A stretch of DNA of 64,000 nucleotides from Nonomuraea cavernae (GCF_014646355.1 NZ_BMNH01000011.1:1-64000), one strand, 5' to 3'; counted from the stretch's first letter, positions 8,338 through 17,178 are shown. Notes: generated by a model from the letters alone, not told the origin. Program-made: numbers and translations.

Positions 8338-9167
8338 GGCAGGTCGCGGAGGGTGTGCTGGTCCATCAGAGCGAGTTGCTGCAGAACAACACCGTTGTCG
8401 TGCAAGGCCGGGCCGGCGTGTTGCTCGTCGACCCCGGGATACAAGGCTCCGAAATGGCCTGCCTCGCGAACGACCTTCGCGAGCTGGGCCGGCCCGTTGT
8501 GGCAGGCTTCTCGACGCACCCTGATTGGGATCACGTGCTCTGGCACGCCGAACTCGGCGAAGCGCCCCGTTACGGCACAGCCCGCTGTGCGGCTCATATG
8601 CGAGATCTGCGGTCGAACGCGGGCTGGGAGGCGCGCGTCGCCGAGGGATTGCCGCCGGAAATCGCCGATGAGATACCGCTGGACCTGTTCGGCCTCATTA
8701 CCGGGTTGCCTGCCGGAACTACGCGGATTCCTTGGGACGGCCCTCAAGTCCGGATCATTGAGCATCCGGCTCATGCCCCGGGCCATGCGGCGCTGTTGGT
8801 CGAGGAGCGCGGGGTTCTCGTCGCCGGCGACATGCTGTCTGATGTCCTGATTCCGATGCTCGACGACCTGAACGGCACCAACGACCCGATCGAGGAGTAC
8901 CTTGTCGGGCTGCGGCTGCTCGAGGGCGTGGCGGGCGACGTCGATGTCGTCGTCCCCGGTCACGGGTCTGTCGGCGGAGCCGATCAGGTACGCGCACGGA
9001 TCGAACTCGACCGCGCGTACGTGCATGCCCTGCGGGACGGCCACGCTCCCGACGACCCGCGGCTCGGCCCATCGGCCAAGCCCGGCTGGGAATGGGTAGG
9101 CGACATTCACGCAGGGCAAGCCCAGAGCCTAGCCCGAAGACGCGAGCGCGACAGAACGCCCGGCTAG
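8331..9167 (+). CDS. metallo-beta-lactamase-fold hydrolase, 278 aa
   Basis: Zinc-dependent hydrolase fold: STHPDWDHVLWH (HxDWDH, an Asp in place of the second His of the classical HxHxDH), APGHAALLVEE, VLVAGDMLSD and VVVPGHGSVGG. GTG start at 8331 within the end of the reductase gene, preceded by AAGGAGG. No signal peptide; cytoplasmic. Second gene of an HxlR-controlled pair, perhaps detoxifying the same compound as the reductase. Substrate cannot be told. Confidence 0.85.
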   Translation: MLRQVAEGVLVHQSELLQNNTVVVQGRAGVLLVDPGIQGSEMACLANDLRELGRPVVAGFSTHPDWDHVLWHAELGEAPRYGTARCAAHMRDLRSNAGWEARVAEGLPPEIADEIPLDLFGLITGLPAGTTRIPWDGPQVRIIEHPAHAPGHAALLVEERGVLVAGDMLSDVLIPMLDDLNGTNDPIEEYLVGLRLLEGVAGDVDVVVPGHGSVGGADQVRARIELDRAYVHALRDGHAPDDPRLGPSAKPGWEWVGDIHAGQAQSLARRRERDRTPG

Positions 9168-9176
9168 CGAGCGGTG

Positions 9177-9508
9177 CGCGCTCTGCGGCGGCGAGCTGGG
9201 CGTCTGCGAGGATCTTGTGGACGACGCCGAGATGGTGCGGATGGATTCGCCGCGGACGATCGCCCTTCCAGGAGGTTGCGGCCGAGCCGGTCGACCTCTT
9301 GGACGGTCGGCAGGCCGCCCTCGCGGATGTAGCCCAGCGCGTTCGGGAGGTCTGGCCGGTCGTCGGTGGCGAGCTTGCCGCTGGTCTTCTCCTCGGACGT
9401 GCTCGCCTGCGTTCGCCAGACGTTCGTAAGACGAGGTCGAGTATGCCGAGCTGGTTCTGAAAGCCGCGCTCATAGTGGTGGTAAGGCTCGCCCTTCTTAC
9501 CGTGGCAG
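9177..9508 (-). pseudogene. Tn3-family scar: transposase fragment plus serine-resolvase fragments
   Basis: Reading leftwards, 9508-9436 encodes the Tn3 transposase motif GKKGEPYHHYERG...QLGILDLVL. Then follow resolvase pieces: DRPDLPNALGYIREGG with TVQEVDRLGRNLLEG, and the C-terminal HTH part (RGESIRTI, then LGVVHKILADAQ in another frame). The resolvase middle is deleted and frames are broken. Nothing here can be active. Confidence 0.75.
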
Positions 9509-9547
9509 ATCATGCGGGCGAGGGAGCGCTGAGGAATGCCATCGACT

Positions 9548-9592
9548 GGCACGGCGTCGAGCGGCACGGCGTCGAGCGGCACGGCGTCGAGC
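9548..9592. repeat. three tandem 15-bp repeats
   Basis: GGCACGGCGTCGAGC occurs three times in perfect tandem, followed by GGCAGG. It lies between the Tn3 scar and the YciI gene. It may be slippage in dead DNA; it is 120 bp upstream of the YciI start. Confidence 0.8.
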
Positions 9593-9712
9593 GGCAGGCC
9601 AAACCGGTGGCGTCCATCTTGTACGGCGCCCTCTCGGCTGCGCACCGGCACCACAGATGATCCCGATACCGGCGCACCCGTTCCTGCCGCGATCATGATA
9701 AATAGGCACAAT

Positions 9713-10258
9713 ATGGAATTCTTCTGTTACCACCGCGACCGGCCCGGCTCCGCGGCGCTGCGCGAGAAGCTCGCCGAGGAGCACTGGTCCTACATGGACC
9801 GATACGCGGCGCAGCTGATCGCCCGCGGCCCGACCCTCGACGGCGACACGGCCACCGGCAGCGTGCACATCGTCGACCTACCGGACCTCGCCGCCGCGCG
9901 GGCGTTCGCCTTCGACGAGCCCAACTTCCAGGCCGGCGTGTACCGTGACGTGATGCTGCGCCGGTGGCGCAACGTGCTGGGTCGCACCATGTGGGACTTC
10001 CCCGGTGGCCGCGAAGGCGGCAACCGCTATCTGGTGCTGGGTCTGGCCTCCGGACAGGCCGCCGACCTCGTCCCACCGCCCGACCGGAGGGACGAGTTGA
10101 TCGCCTACGGGCCGCTGTCGTCCGACGACGGCGCCACCTGGCTGGGCACGGCGGCCCTGGTCCAGGCGCAGGGCCCGGACACGGCCCGCACAGTCCTGAC
10201 CCCGGACCGGTATGCCGCTATCGAAGTTCACGAGTGGGAGTTCGGCGGACGACGATGA
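9713..10258 (+). CDS. YciI-like protein with two tandem domains, 181 aa
   Basis: Two YCII-type alpha/beta barrel-like halves: the first (MEFFCYHRDRPGSAALREKL; HWSYMDRYAAQLIARGPTL) to about residue 98, the second (NRYLVLGLASG; DELIAYGPLSSDDG) to the end. The RGPTL and YGPLSSDDG stretches correspond to the family's conserved G-P motif. The start ATG at 9713 is chosen because homology begins at MEFF. Family function is poorly defined (some are dehalogenase-like or ligand binding). Confidence 0.75.
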   Translation: MEFFCYHRDRPGSAALREKLAEEHWSYMDRYAAQLIARGPTLDGDTATGSVHIVDLPDLAAARAFAFDEPNFQAGVYRDVMLRRWRNVLGRTMWDFPGGREGGNRYLVLGLASGQAADLVPPPDRRDELIAYGPLSSDDGATWLGTAALVQAQGPDTARTVLTPDRYAAIEVHEWEFGGRR

Positions 10259-10265
10259 TCAGCAC

Positions 10266-10406
10266 GTGACCCTCACCGGCAGGCGACGCCACGTCGCTGC
10301 CCGGCGCCCGACCAAGGACACCGTTCTGCAGATCGCCGACCGGCTCGGGGTCAGCCGCGCCACGATCTACCGCCATCTCGATCCCGACAAGCCGGTCTCG
10401 GCGTAG
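10266..10406 (+). pseudogene. short helix-turn-helix remnant
   Basis: A 46-residue frame ending in QIADRLGVSRATIYRHLDP, the C-terminal HTH seen in resolvases and small regulators. No partner domain precedes it. About 200 bases follow before the next gene and contain only another short frame (MLPPITYHGDLSGLDDVERP). Probably transposon debris related to the Tn3 scar 700 bp upstream. Confidence 0.4.
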
Positions 10407-10603
10407 GGGGAGCACGATGCTGCCCCCGATCACCTACCACGGCGACCTGTCCGGCCTGGACGACGTCGAGCGCCCGTAGGGGCCTGGATACGGCTGACCT
10501 GCTGCGGGGGGCTTGGTGTGCAGGCTGACGGCTCGATGTGCATCATGCCGTTTGTCGTCGGGCCCGAGGACGCCGAGCGGTGGGTGGGAGGGGCAGGAGC
10601 GCT

Positions 10604-11011
10604 CTACCGATCAGTTGGTTCCGCATCGTCGTAGTGTTGCCTGGCCTCGTCGACGCGGTCGACGTGGTCGATGCTCCACGTCAGTAGTGCACGCAGCGTG
10701 TCGAGGAGGGATGCGCCCAACGGTGTCAGGGAGTACTCGACCCGGGCGGGATAAACGGGATAGACGGTGCGGTTGATAAATCCGTCTCGCTCCAGTCCGC
10801 GCAGCGTTACGGTCAACATCCGCTGGGTGATCACATGGATGTCGCGTTTCAGCTCGCTGAACCGCTTGGTGCCATCCCCGAGCAAGGTGATGACGTAGAC
10901 AGACCACTTGTCCCCAACCCGGTCGAGCACATCCCGCGCCCGGCAGTAGGGCGACAATACGGTATTCGTCTGGCTGTCCGTCACCTGGCGGTCCTTCGCC
11001 GTTCGGCTCAT
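10604..11011 (-). CDS. HxlR-family transcriptional regulator, 135 aa
   Basis: HxlR winged helix: YCRARDVLDRVGDKWSVYVI with the usual Cys, then RFSELKRDIHVITQRMLTVT and EYSLTPLG. Start ATG at 11011 follows GGAGGGA. Divergent from the YceI gene, with a perfect inverted repeat between them, so it probably controls that gene and itself. Confidence 0.9.
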   Translation of the reverse strand: MSRTAKDRQVTDSQTNTVLSPYCRARDVLDRVGDKWSVYVITLLGDGTKRFSELKRDIHVITQRMLTVTLRGLERDGFINRTVYPVYPARVEYSLTPLGASLLDTLRALLTWSIDHVDRVDEARQHYDDAEPTDR

Positions 11012-11084
11012 GGTTCCCTCCGTGGTACTGACGCACTGCAATGTGCCTGCTTGTCCGGCTGTGGAGCGGCTTCGATACTGGGAC

Positions 11085-11101
11085 GGTTCCTATCAGGAAC
11101 C
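11085..11101. promoter_or_regulatory. GGTTCCT-ATC-AGGAACC palindrome, candidate HxlR operator
   Basis: Perfect 7-bp arms with a 3-bp centre, 50 bp upstream of the YceI start and in the divergent gap with the HxlR gene. Confidence 0.55.
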
Positions 11102-11150
11102 GAGATCTCAGAAGGAACTGCTCGGCTCCATCTTCCCGGAAGGCATCATC

Positions 11151-11714
11151 GTGAACAATCCCGAAGTCGTCCAAATCCCCGGCTACCAGGTCGGTACCTG
11201 GAACGCGGACCCGATCCATTCGGAGATCGGCTTCAGCGTCCGCCACATGATGGTCAGCAACGTGCGCGGCCGATTTGCTGACTTCGAGGCGATCGTCACC
11301 ACTGCTGAGAACCCGCTGAACTCCACCGCCCGAGCCGCGATCCGAGTCGCCTCTATTGATACCGGCCACGACACACGGGACACGGACCTGCGCTCTAGTG
11401 GGTTCCTCAGCGTTGACGAATACCCAGAGATGATGTTCACGTCGACGGCCATACGTATGGACGGTGACGCCTATCTGGTCGACGGCGACCTGACCATCCG
11501 AGGCACCACCAAGCCGATCACGCTAAGGGCCGAAACCGGCGGCATCGGCCCTGATCCGTACGGGTTCACCCGGGCTGGCTTCCATATCACCACCGAGATC
11601 AACCGAAGCGACTTCGGCATCACCGGCAACGTCCTCATCGAGGGTGGCGGCGTGGTCATCGCCGACAAGGTAAAGATCGAGATCGAGCTCCAGATGGTGC
11701 TGCAGAAGAACTAA
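11151..11714 (+). CDS. YceI-family lipocalin-like protein, 187 aa
   Basis: YceI fold: YQVGTWNADPIHSEIGFSVR, NVRGRFADFEA, AIRVASIDTGHDTRDTDLRS, LTIRGTTKPITL. These bind long isoprenoid chains in other bacteria. Start is GTG at 11151 (preceding GGAAGG); there is no signal peptide, so it is cytoplasmic here. Commonly paired with HxlR regulators in actinomycetes. Worth comparing with the prenyl operon at 1-6 kb, though they are not linked. Confidence 0.9.
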   Translation: MNNPEVVQIPGYQVGTWNADPIHSEIGFSVRHMMVSNVRGRFADFEAIVTTAENPLNSTARAAIRVASIDTGHDTRDTDLRSSGFLSVDEYPEMMFTSTAIRMDGDAYLVDGDLTIRGTTKPITLRAETGGIGPDPYGFTRAGFHITTEINRSDFGITGNVLIEGGGVVIADKVKIEIELQMVLQKN

Positions 11715-11829
11715 GCCTCATCGGTCCGGCCAGTCATCTCAGGTTGCCATGGCTCGGCGACTCGGGCTTCTCGCGTTGGGTAGCCGGTTGACAGGTAGAG
11801 GCCGGCCGCGGAATCACCGTGACGCTGTC

Positions 11830-12039
11830 CTAATTCGTGCTACCGCCCAGCGGCAGGCGCTTGGCGACGTCCAGCCGTACCTCGCCGTAGGGCTGGACGT
11901 GCTGCCAGAACAGCGGAGTCAGCCCGCGCCGGTCGGCGGGCTTGAGCAGCGTGGCCCATTCGGTGTCGGCGAGGACGTCCTGCAGCATGAGAGTGTTGAT
12001 GTATACGAGCGCGGCCTGCAGGATGCGCAGCAAGATCAA
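11830..12039 (-). pseudogene. C-terminal scar of a Tn3-family transposase
   Basis: Encodes ALVYINTLMLQDVLADTEWA and DRRGLTPLFWQHVQPYGEVRLD, the conserved C-terminus of Tn3 transposases. Nothing else of the gene remains. The stretch from 12040 to 12258 has no gene. Confidence 0.75.
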
Positions 12040-12258
12040 CGCCGTTTGGGGCTCATGACACGTTTCTTACTGGCACGTTCGCCGTGAGTTCAGCCAGACT
12101 GAAGGACTTTCATCGGGAACCTACGTCAGTTCGGTTTGTGGGAGCCGAAAACGTGGAGAGTTCGACCAGCACTGAGGCTTCGCAGTCAAGCCGGAATATG
12201 TGGAGAGGGGGCCTGCCGGCATGTTTCGGCTGGTTAGTGGCTTCTCTGCGGCGGGGCG

Positions 12259-12921
12259 TCAGGCCCCGTTCCGTCCGTTGGGGGCGTCATAGACCAAGGT
12301 GTATCGCCAGAACAGGCGACGCCGGATCCGGGCGCCGGGCAGTTCCCGTGCGGCCGAGGCCCGGATGTCGGCCAGGGTCTCCTGCGGATCGGTGGTGGGC
12401 GCCGTCATGTGCAAGGGCGGCTCATTGGCGCGGGCCGGGTGCTTGATCACTCCCATGATCGGGTTGGCGACCATGGCAGGCAGGGCGGCAAGCAAGTCGG
12501 CGGGCCCGGCCTCCCGGTAGCAGCCGACAACCACGAGACGCCCGCCCGGGGTGAGACAGCCGCGTAGTTCACGCAGGGTGGGCGCCAGCGAGAGGTGGTG
12601 CAAGACAGCGACGAGGGTGACGGCGTCCCAGCACCGCTGCGGGTCGCGCCCGGCGAAGTCGGCTTGGACGATGGTGACCGCGGGGTCGTCGGCGAAGCGC
12701 TCCGCCGCGGCGCGGGCGGTCGCGGGATCGGGTTCGAGCCCGGTGACGGTAGCGGCGCGTCGGCGAAGCAGAGCGGCGAGGTTGCCCGTGCCGCACCCGA
12801 CGTCGAGGACGTGGCGGGCCCCGGACGCGGCCACTCGGTCGGCGACCCAGCGGCCGTAGTGGTCGTTGTGGCTCCACGGGTGCCGCCGGTTGAAACGGTC
12901 GAGGCGAGCCAGCAGTGCCAT
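12259..12921 (-). CDS. class I SAM-dependent methyltransferase, 220 aa
   Basis: Motif I HVLDVGCGTGNLAALLRRR, the acidic end of strand 2 (GLEPDPATARAA), motif II-like VTIVQADFAG, and TLVAVLHHLSLAPTLRELRG before the GGRLVVVGCYRE strand. Start ATG at 12921. Substrate not evident: the C-terminal region (RRRLFWRYTLVYDAP) is typical of small-molecule methyltransferases of unknown target. It stands alone between mobile-element remains. Confidence 0.85.
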   Translation of the reverse strand: MALLARLDRFNRRHPWSHNDHYGRWVADRVAASGARHVLDVGCGTGNLAALLRRRAATVTGLEPDPATARAAAERFADDPAVTIVQADFAGRDPQRCWDAVTLVAVLHHLSLAPTLRELRGCLTPGGRLVVVGCYREAGPADLLAALPAMVANPIMGVIKHPARANEPPLHMTAPTTDPQETLADIRASAARELPGARIRRRLFWRYTLVYDAPNGRNGA

Positions 12922-12985
12922 GACGATCACCTTAGCGATCACCACTCACGCTTCGGTCCCCTTTCCGGCGGGTTCCGGCTGCTCT

Positions 12986-14266
12986 TCAAACAGGATCGTG
13001 GTTGGGTGCCTGGGCGAGTTCGTCGGAGAGCAGGTGCTCGGCGACGGCGGAGTATCTGACGGCGGTGCTGTGGGAGATCCCGAAGACCAACGACAGGTGG
13101 AGCGGGTCCGCCCTCGCGGCGAGGGCTTCGTGGAGGATGCGGTCCTTGCGTATGCGATCGACCGTGCATCCGATGTGGTTCATCCGCAGCGTCACGAACT
13201 GTTGGCTGATCGGGCCGGTTCCGTGGGCGGTCTTGTCGCTGATGAGGACGTGGGGGTTGTTGGTATGCGGCCAGGTGGTGCGGCGGTGGCGGAGCCAGCG
13301 GCGGAGTGCTCGGTGGCTGAGGTCGCCGAGTCGCTGGCGGAGGCCGGCGAGTGTGATTCGCCGGTTGGCCATGTCGAGGTCGTCGAGCTCCAAGTGTCGG
13401 ATGGCTCCAGTGCGAGCGGCATTCTCTGCGGCCAGGACGATGATGACTCGTCCAGCCAGGTCGTCGACCAGCTGCTCGATGGCCCGGATCTCCTCATCGG
13501 CCATCGGGAGCAGGGAGAAATCCGCCGGGCGACCCTTCAACCCGGTCGTCGGGTTGGAGAAGATCAGGCCGCGCTTCCTGGCGAATCCGAACAGCGATCG
13601 CAGGGCGCTGGTCGCGGTGGCGCGTCGTGAGCCCCTCAGCGGTCCAAGCGCCGCGCGGATGTCGGAACGAGTGACCTCCCGCAGGTGGTCGTAGCCCGCC
13701 GCCCAGTCGTCGAGGAACGGCCTAATGCAACTGAAGTAGACATAGATGCTAGACGCGGACCGGGAGCGCGATCTGGTGTCGCCATCGAGCAAGACCAGCA
13801 GCCACTGCCGGACGGGAGTGATATAGCCGGGAGCGAAAGAGCCTGTGACGCGGTCAATCCAGGATCTGATCGCCGGAGCGGAGTCGTCGTGGAGCAGATC
13901 CAGATCGGTGAGCACTTCGACGAGCCGAGGCCGCGACACCCAGCGGTGCGGCCGGGCTCGGACCTCGCTGAGCAAGACACGCTCACCTGCGGGAAGGTCC
14001 GTCAGCACCGTGACCAGCCCATCGAGCACACATCTGGCGGTCGAGGGATTCCAGCCGCTGATCTGGCCGAGTTCCTGAGCATGACGCGCCGCTGCCCGCA
14101 GCACCGGATCATCGGCCGTCAACGCCGGGTGCTGCCAGCGCGGCGGGACCGGCTGGCCGTTCTTGCGCCGATAGTAGGAGGCTAACGCTGAACAGGAGTT
14201 GCTGCAGTAGACCTGATTCCGCCGTCGCTTTTCCGGCAACGGGATGCCGCAGTGAGCGCAGTTCAT
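12986..14266 (-). CDS. zinc-ribbon, partly degenerate tyrosine-recombinase-like protein, 426 aa
   Basis: Last gene of a coupled trio. N-terminal zinc ribbon with four Cys (MNCAHCGIPLP, YCSNSCSALASYYRR). The C-terminal ~200 residues follow the tyrosine recombinase fold: the first catalytic Arg can be placed in ENAARTGAIRHLELDDLD, a second Arg in IRKDRILHEAL, and the Tyr in STAVRYSAV. The usual beta-hairpin Lys and the two His are not visible. So it may cut DNA weakly or serve as a partner for the intact integrase. Start ATG overlaps the stop of the XRE gene (ATGA). Confidence 0.7.
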   Translation of the reverse strand: MNCAHCGIPLPEKRRRNQVYCSNSCSALASYYRRKNGQPVPPRWQHPALTADDPVLRAAARHAQELGQISGWNPSTARCVLDGLVTVLTDLPAGERVLLSEVRARPHRWVSRPRLVEVLTDLDLLHDDSAPAIRSWIDRVTGSFAPGYITPVRQWLLVLLDGDTRSRSRSASSIYVYFSCIRPFLDDWAAGYDHLREVTRSDIRAALGPLRGSRRATATSALRSLFGFARKRGLIFSNPTTGLKGRPADFSLLPMADEEIRAIEQLVDDLAGRVIIVLAAENAARTGAIRHLELDDLDMANRRITLAGLRQRLGDLSHRALRRWLRHRRTTWPHTNNPHVLISDKTAHGTGPISQQFVTLRMNHIGCTVDRIRKDRILHEALAARADPLHLSLVFGISHSTAVRYSAVAEHLLSDELAQAPNHDPV

Positions 14267-14586
14267 CGAGGCGGTAGCGACCGCCCGGCGCCGGCGCGCG
14301 GGGTCACCAATCGGTCTTGGCCAACCGCCGTGCTCTGGTCATCGTCATGGTGGCGCGGCTCGGCGACGGCCTCGGGTTCGGGGATCAGCAGTTCGTCGAC
14401 GCCGCAGCCCAGCACGGTGCAGATGACATCGAGCTCGTCGAGCTTGACCACGTTGGGACTTCCCGACCACAGCCCCGACATCTTGCCGGCGCTGATGACC
14501 AGGCCACGTTCGGCGAGCATCCGCTGGAATTCACTGGCCTTCCAGATCCCGCGGTTCGCGGCCGCCAGGCGCAGGTTCCATTTCAT
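14263..14586 (-). CDS. small XRE-type helix-turn-helix protein, 107 aa
   Basis: Lambda-repressor-like HTH: NLRLAAANRGIWKASEFQRM, LVISAGKMSGLWSGSPNVVK, LDELDVICTVLGCGVDELL. The C-terminal tail is acidic then basic. It sits between integrase and recombinase-like protein with ATGA overlaps on both sides, so the three are made in fixed ratio. Probably an excisionase-like or regulatory DNA-binding subunit of the element. Confidence 0.85.
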   Translation of the reverse strand: MKWNLRLAAANRGIWKASEFQRMLAERGLVISAGKMSGLWSGSPNVVKLDELDVICTVLGCGVDELLIPEPEAVAEPRHHDDDQSTAVGQDRLVTPRAGAGRSLPPR

Positions 14587-15659
14587 CGGGTGAGTCCTTT
14601 CCATCGATCGGCGACGCGGCGCTGTCCGGTGACCCAGGCGTCTTCGACATGGGTGGCATGCACGTGGATGTACCTGGCCGTGGTGCCGGTCCAGGCGTGG
14701 CCGAGCAGCTCCTGGATCGCGAACAGGTTCATCCCCGCCAGATAGAGCTGAGAGGCGCAATAGTGCCGCAGCACGTGCGGCGTTAGCCGCCCCGACCAGG
14801 ACGGCAGGTGACGGTCGACGGCGTCGATCAGGGCTCGGCGGAACACGTCCGCCGTGGCGCGGGTGCAGGTGCCCTCGGCGTTCTTCCGCTCCGAGGGGAA
14901 CAATGGGGTGCGGTGGCTGGAAAGGTCGAGCTCGAACAGCCCGAGGACGTCTTCGATGAACCAGTGCAGGCTGCGATCGGCGCCGTTGATCAGGGGCACC
15001 AACCGGGGCTTGGGCCCTTTGCGGCGCGATCCCTTCCCGTGGCGGACGTTCAGCTTGCCGAACCGGCCCAGCTCCCAGCGCACGTCCTCCAGGTCCAGCA
15101 TCCGGGCCTCGTTGATCCGTAACCCGACATCGGCGACCAACCGGACCACGGCGTAGTTGCGGGCGGCTGGAGCGAACTTGCGGCAGCTCAGCAGCTCTTC
15201 GCGCCACCCGGCGAACAGCTGCTCGATCTCCTCGACGGTCGGCGGGACGCGCAGCTGCGGATCCACGGACAGCCGTGGTCGGTTGACCTCATCGAGAGGG
15301 CATTCGACGACCCGGCCGGTGAGGTTGTGCAGCTCAACCTTGTGCCGAAGCTCCAGAAACCGGAAGAACACCGTCAGAGCCGCCGCCCGCCCGGTGCGAG
15401 TGGAGGGCTTGGCCTCTCGTAACACCTTGCCGAAATAGACGTCGCCGTCTTCGGGCTGCATCTCCCACAGCGGCCGACCGAACCAGTCCCGGATCAACTC
15501 CAGATGATTGGCGTCGTTGCGGATAGTGCTGTCGGTCAGCCCGGCCGACGCGCGAGCCAGCACGAACCCCGCCAGCACGTCGGTCTCGAAGGCGGCAAGA
15601 TCTTCTTCGCTGCCTGGAGCTCGGTGCTCGCGTAGATCTCGTACGACTCCCAGCGCCAA
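14583..15659 (-). CDS. tyrosine recombinase/integrase, 358 aa
   Basis: Complete phage-integrase family enzyme. The N-terminal SAM-like core-binding domain ends near residue 130. Catalytic Arg is in GLRINEARML, the Lys in HGKGSRRKG, HxxR in HVLRHYCASQL, His in ELLGHAWTGTT, and the Tyr in ARYIHV. Start TTG at 15659 sits six bases after GGGAGG. First gene of the trio, with inverted repeats 40-70 bp upstream. Its target sequence is unknown. Confidence 0.9.
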   Translation of the reverse strand: MALGVVRDLREHRAPGSEEDLAAFETDVLAGFVLARASAGLTDSTIRNDANHLELIRDWFGRPLWEMQPEDGDVYFGKVLREAKPSTRTGRAAALTVFFRFLELRHKVELHNLTGRVVECPLDEVNRPRLSVDPQLRVPPTVEEIEQLFAGWREELLSCRKFAPAARNYAVVRLVADVGLRINEARMLDLEDVRWELGRFGKLNVRHGKGSRRKGPKPRLVPLINGADRSLHWFIEDVLGLFELDLSSHRTPLFPSERKNAEGTCTRATADVFRRALIDAVDRHLPSWSGRLTPHVLRHYCASQLYLAGMNLFAIQELLGHAWTGTTARYIHVHATHVEDAWVTGQRRVADRWKGLTR

Positions 15660-15698
15660 CCCACACCTCCCGACTTCAGCCCTACCGCCATTCCATCA

Positions 15699-15730
15699 CT
15701 TCTGTGACAGAAGCTTCACCGAGAGTGAAG
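15699..15730. promoter_or_regulatory. two adjacent inverted repeats upstream of the integrase
   Basis: CTTCT-GTGAC-AGAAG at 15699-15713 runs directly into CTTCAC-CGAGA-GTGAAG at 15714-15730. Both are perfect and begin about 40 bp upstream of the TTG start. They could be binding sites for the XRE protein or integrase arm sites. The rest of 15660-15915 has no gene. Confidence 0.55.
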
Positions 15731-15915
15731 TTACTTCGGTGCGCGGTGATCGATCTGGCAAACGGGAGAAGACGCAGTTCGCAGGCAGTGAGCGTGCAGG
15801 GTGAGGAGGATCCGGTGCCCTCAACTCAAGGACTGTTGCTTACCCTACTTGGCGGCTGGTGGCACCTTGGTTGTCGGCACTCCCTCTCAGTAGTGAGCCT
15901 CCACGGGCCAGCGAA

Positions 15916-17178
15916 TCACGACTCGTTCCGGCGGGCTCGCAGCTCGGCGGCCACCGCCCGTTCGCGCAGCTCGGCGGCCTCAGCACGGGCGGCGTCAAGC
16001 TGCGCCCGGATGTCCTCCAGCCGCGCCCGCTCCAGCCGCAGATCCCCCTGCAGCTGATCCCGCTCGCCCGCGACGACGTCGGCGCGGGCCCGTTCCTCCG
16101 CCACTCCCTCCTCGGCCCGCGATAGCGCCGCCGCAGCGGCGCCCTCGGCTTCCTTGACCCGCTCACCCATCGCGGCCAGCTCCCGTTCGGCGTCCTTCCT
16201 CGCCCGGTCCGCGGCCGTCACCTCGGCCGCGGCGGCCTCGCGCGCCTGCGCCACGTCGTTGAGCGCGACGGCCCGGTCCCGGTCGGCCTCCGCCGCCTTC
16301 CGCTCGGCGCCCTCGGCACGGGCGACGGCTCGATCGCGTTCCTGGGCGGCCGCTTCCGCCCTGGCCTGCGCCGCCGCCAGCTCCCGCTCGGCCTGCTGCC
16401 TCGCCCGCCCAGCCGTCGCCACCTCAGCGCGCGCCTCGTCACGTTCGGCCCGAGCCCGCTCGGCCTCCTCCCCTGCCCGTACGGCCCGCGCCTCCGCCTC
16501 ATTCGTACGTTCTTCGGCCGCCTCAACGCGTTCGGCCAACTCCTGCACCGCCTGAACCCTGGCCAGCTCCGCCAGCTCGGCCCGCTGCAGCGCCTCGTCG
16601 GCCCGCCGCTCGGCCAGGTCGGCCCGTCGGCCGGCCTCGTCAGCACTCTGCTGGGCCTGCCGCTCGGTGCTGGCCGCCTCCCGCAAGGCGGCCAGCGCCT
16701 GCTCGCGGGCCCGCTCGGCATCCCGCAGCGCGGTGTCGCGCTCGCCCTCCGCCTCCTCGACCCGCAGCCGCATCGCCCCGGCCTCGCGGCGCGCGTGCTC
16801 GGCTGCTTCCCGCGCCAGCCGTACCTGCTCGAACGCCTGCTCCCGCTCGGTGCGCGCGATCGCGACGCGCGTGTGCGCCTCCGCCTGCACGGCGCTCAAC
16901 CGGGCCTCCACCCCGGCCGGGCTCAGCTCCTCGGCCAGCACCCGGGCCAACGGCTCGATCGCCGAGGCCAGGCCGCTCTCCATCCGGTCGTACAACTGCT
17001 CGGCCCTGGCCAGCGCCCCCTCCAAGCCGGGAGTCGCCCGTCGCAGCTCGCGCTCCCGCTTGGCCGCCGCTTGGCAGTCCCCCTCGGGACAGTACGCCTT
17101 GGGCCGCCCTCTCCCCTGCCGCTGCTCGATCGGCGCACCACAGTGCTTGCAGGGCGTCACCACACCGCTCTCAGTCAC
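15916..17178 (-). CDS. zinc-ribbon plus long coiled-coil protein, 420 aa
   Basis: Four-Cys ribbon at the N-terminus (TPCKHCGAPIEQ, KAYCPEGDCQAA), then some 350 residues of almost unbroken Ala/Glu/Arg heptads (AERRADEALQRAELAELARV and similar): a long dimeric coiled coil. Start GTG at 17178. I do not recognise a named family; KfrA-like plasmid proteins have similar coiled coils, but their DNA-binding head differs. It lies 256 bp upstream of the recombinase trio on the same strand and shares the ribbon type with the trio's last protein, so it may belong to the same element. An AT-rich repeat array precedes it. Confidence 0.75.
   Translation of the reverse strand: MTESGVVTPCKHCGAPIEQRQGRGRPKAYCPEGDCQAAAKRERELRRATPGLEGALARAEQLYDRMESGLASAIEPLARVLAEELSPAGVEARLSAVQAEAHTRVAIARTEREQAFEQVRLAREAAEHARREAGAMRLRVEEAEGERDTALRDAERAREQALAALREAASTERQAQQSADEAGRRADLAERRADEALQRAELAELARVQAVQELAERVEAAEERTNEAEARAVRAGEEAERARAERDEARAEVATAGRARQQAERELAAAQARAEAAAQERDRAVARAEGAERKAAEADRDRAVALNDVAQAREAAAAEVTAADRARKDAERELAAMGERVKEAEGAAAAALSRAEEGVAEERARADVVAGERDQLQGDLRLERARLEDIRAQLDAARAEAAELRERAVAAELRARRNES

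Noticed and set aside
9548..9592. Tandem 15-bp repeats as a possible CRISPR or VNTR gene
   Set aside because: Only three contiguous copies without spacers and no cas genes; simple slippage explains it.
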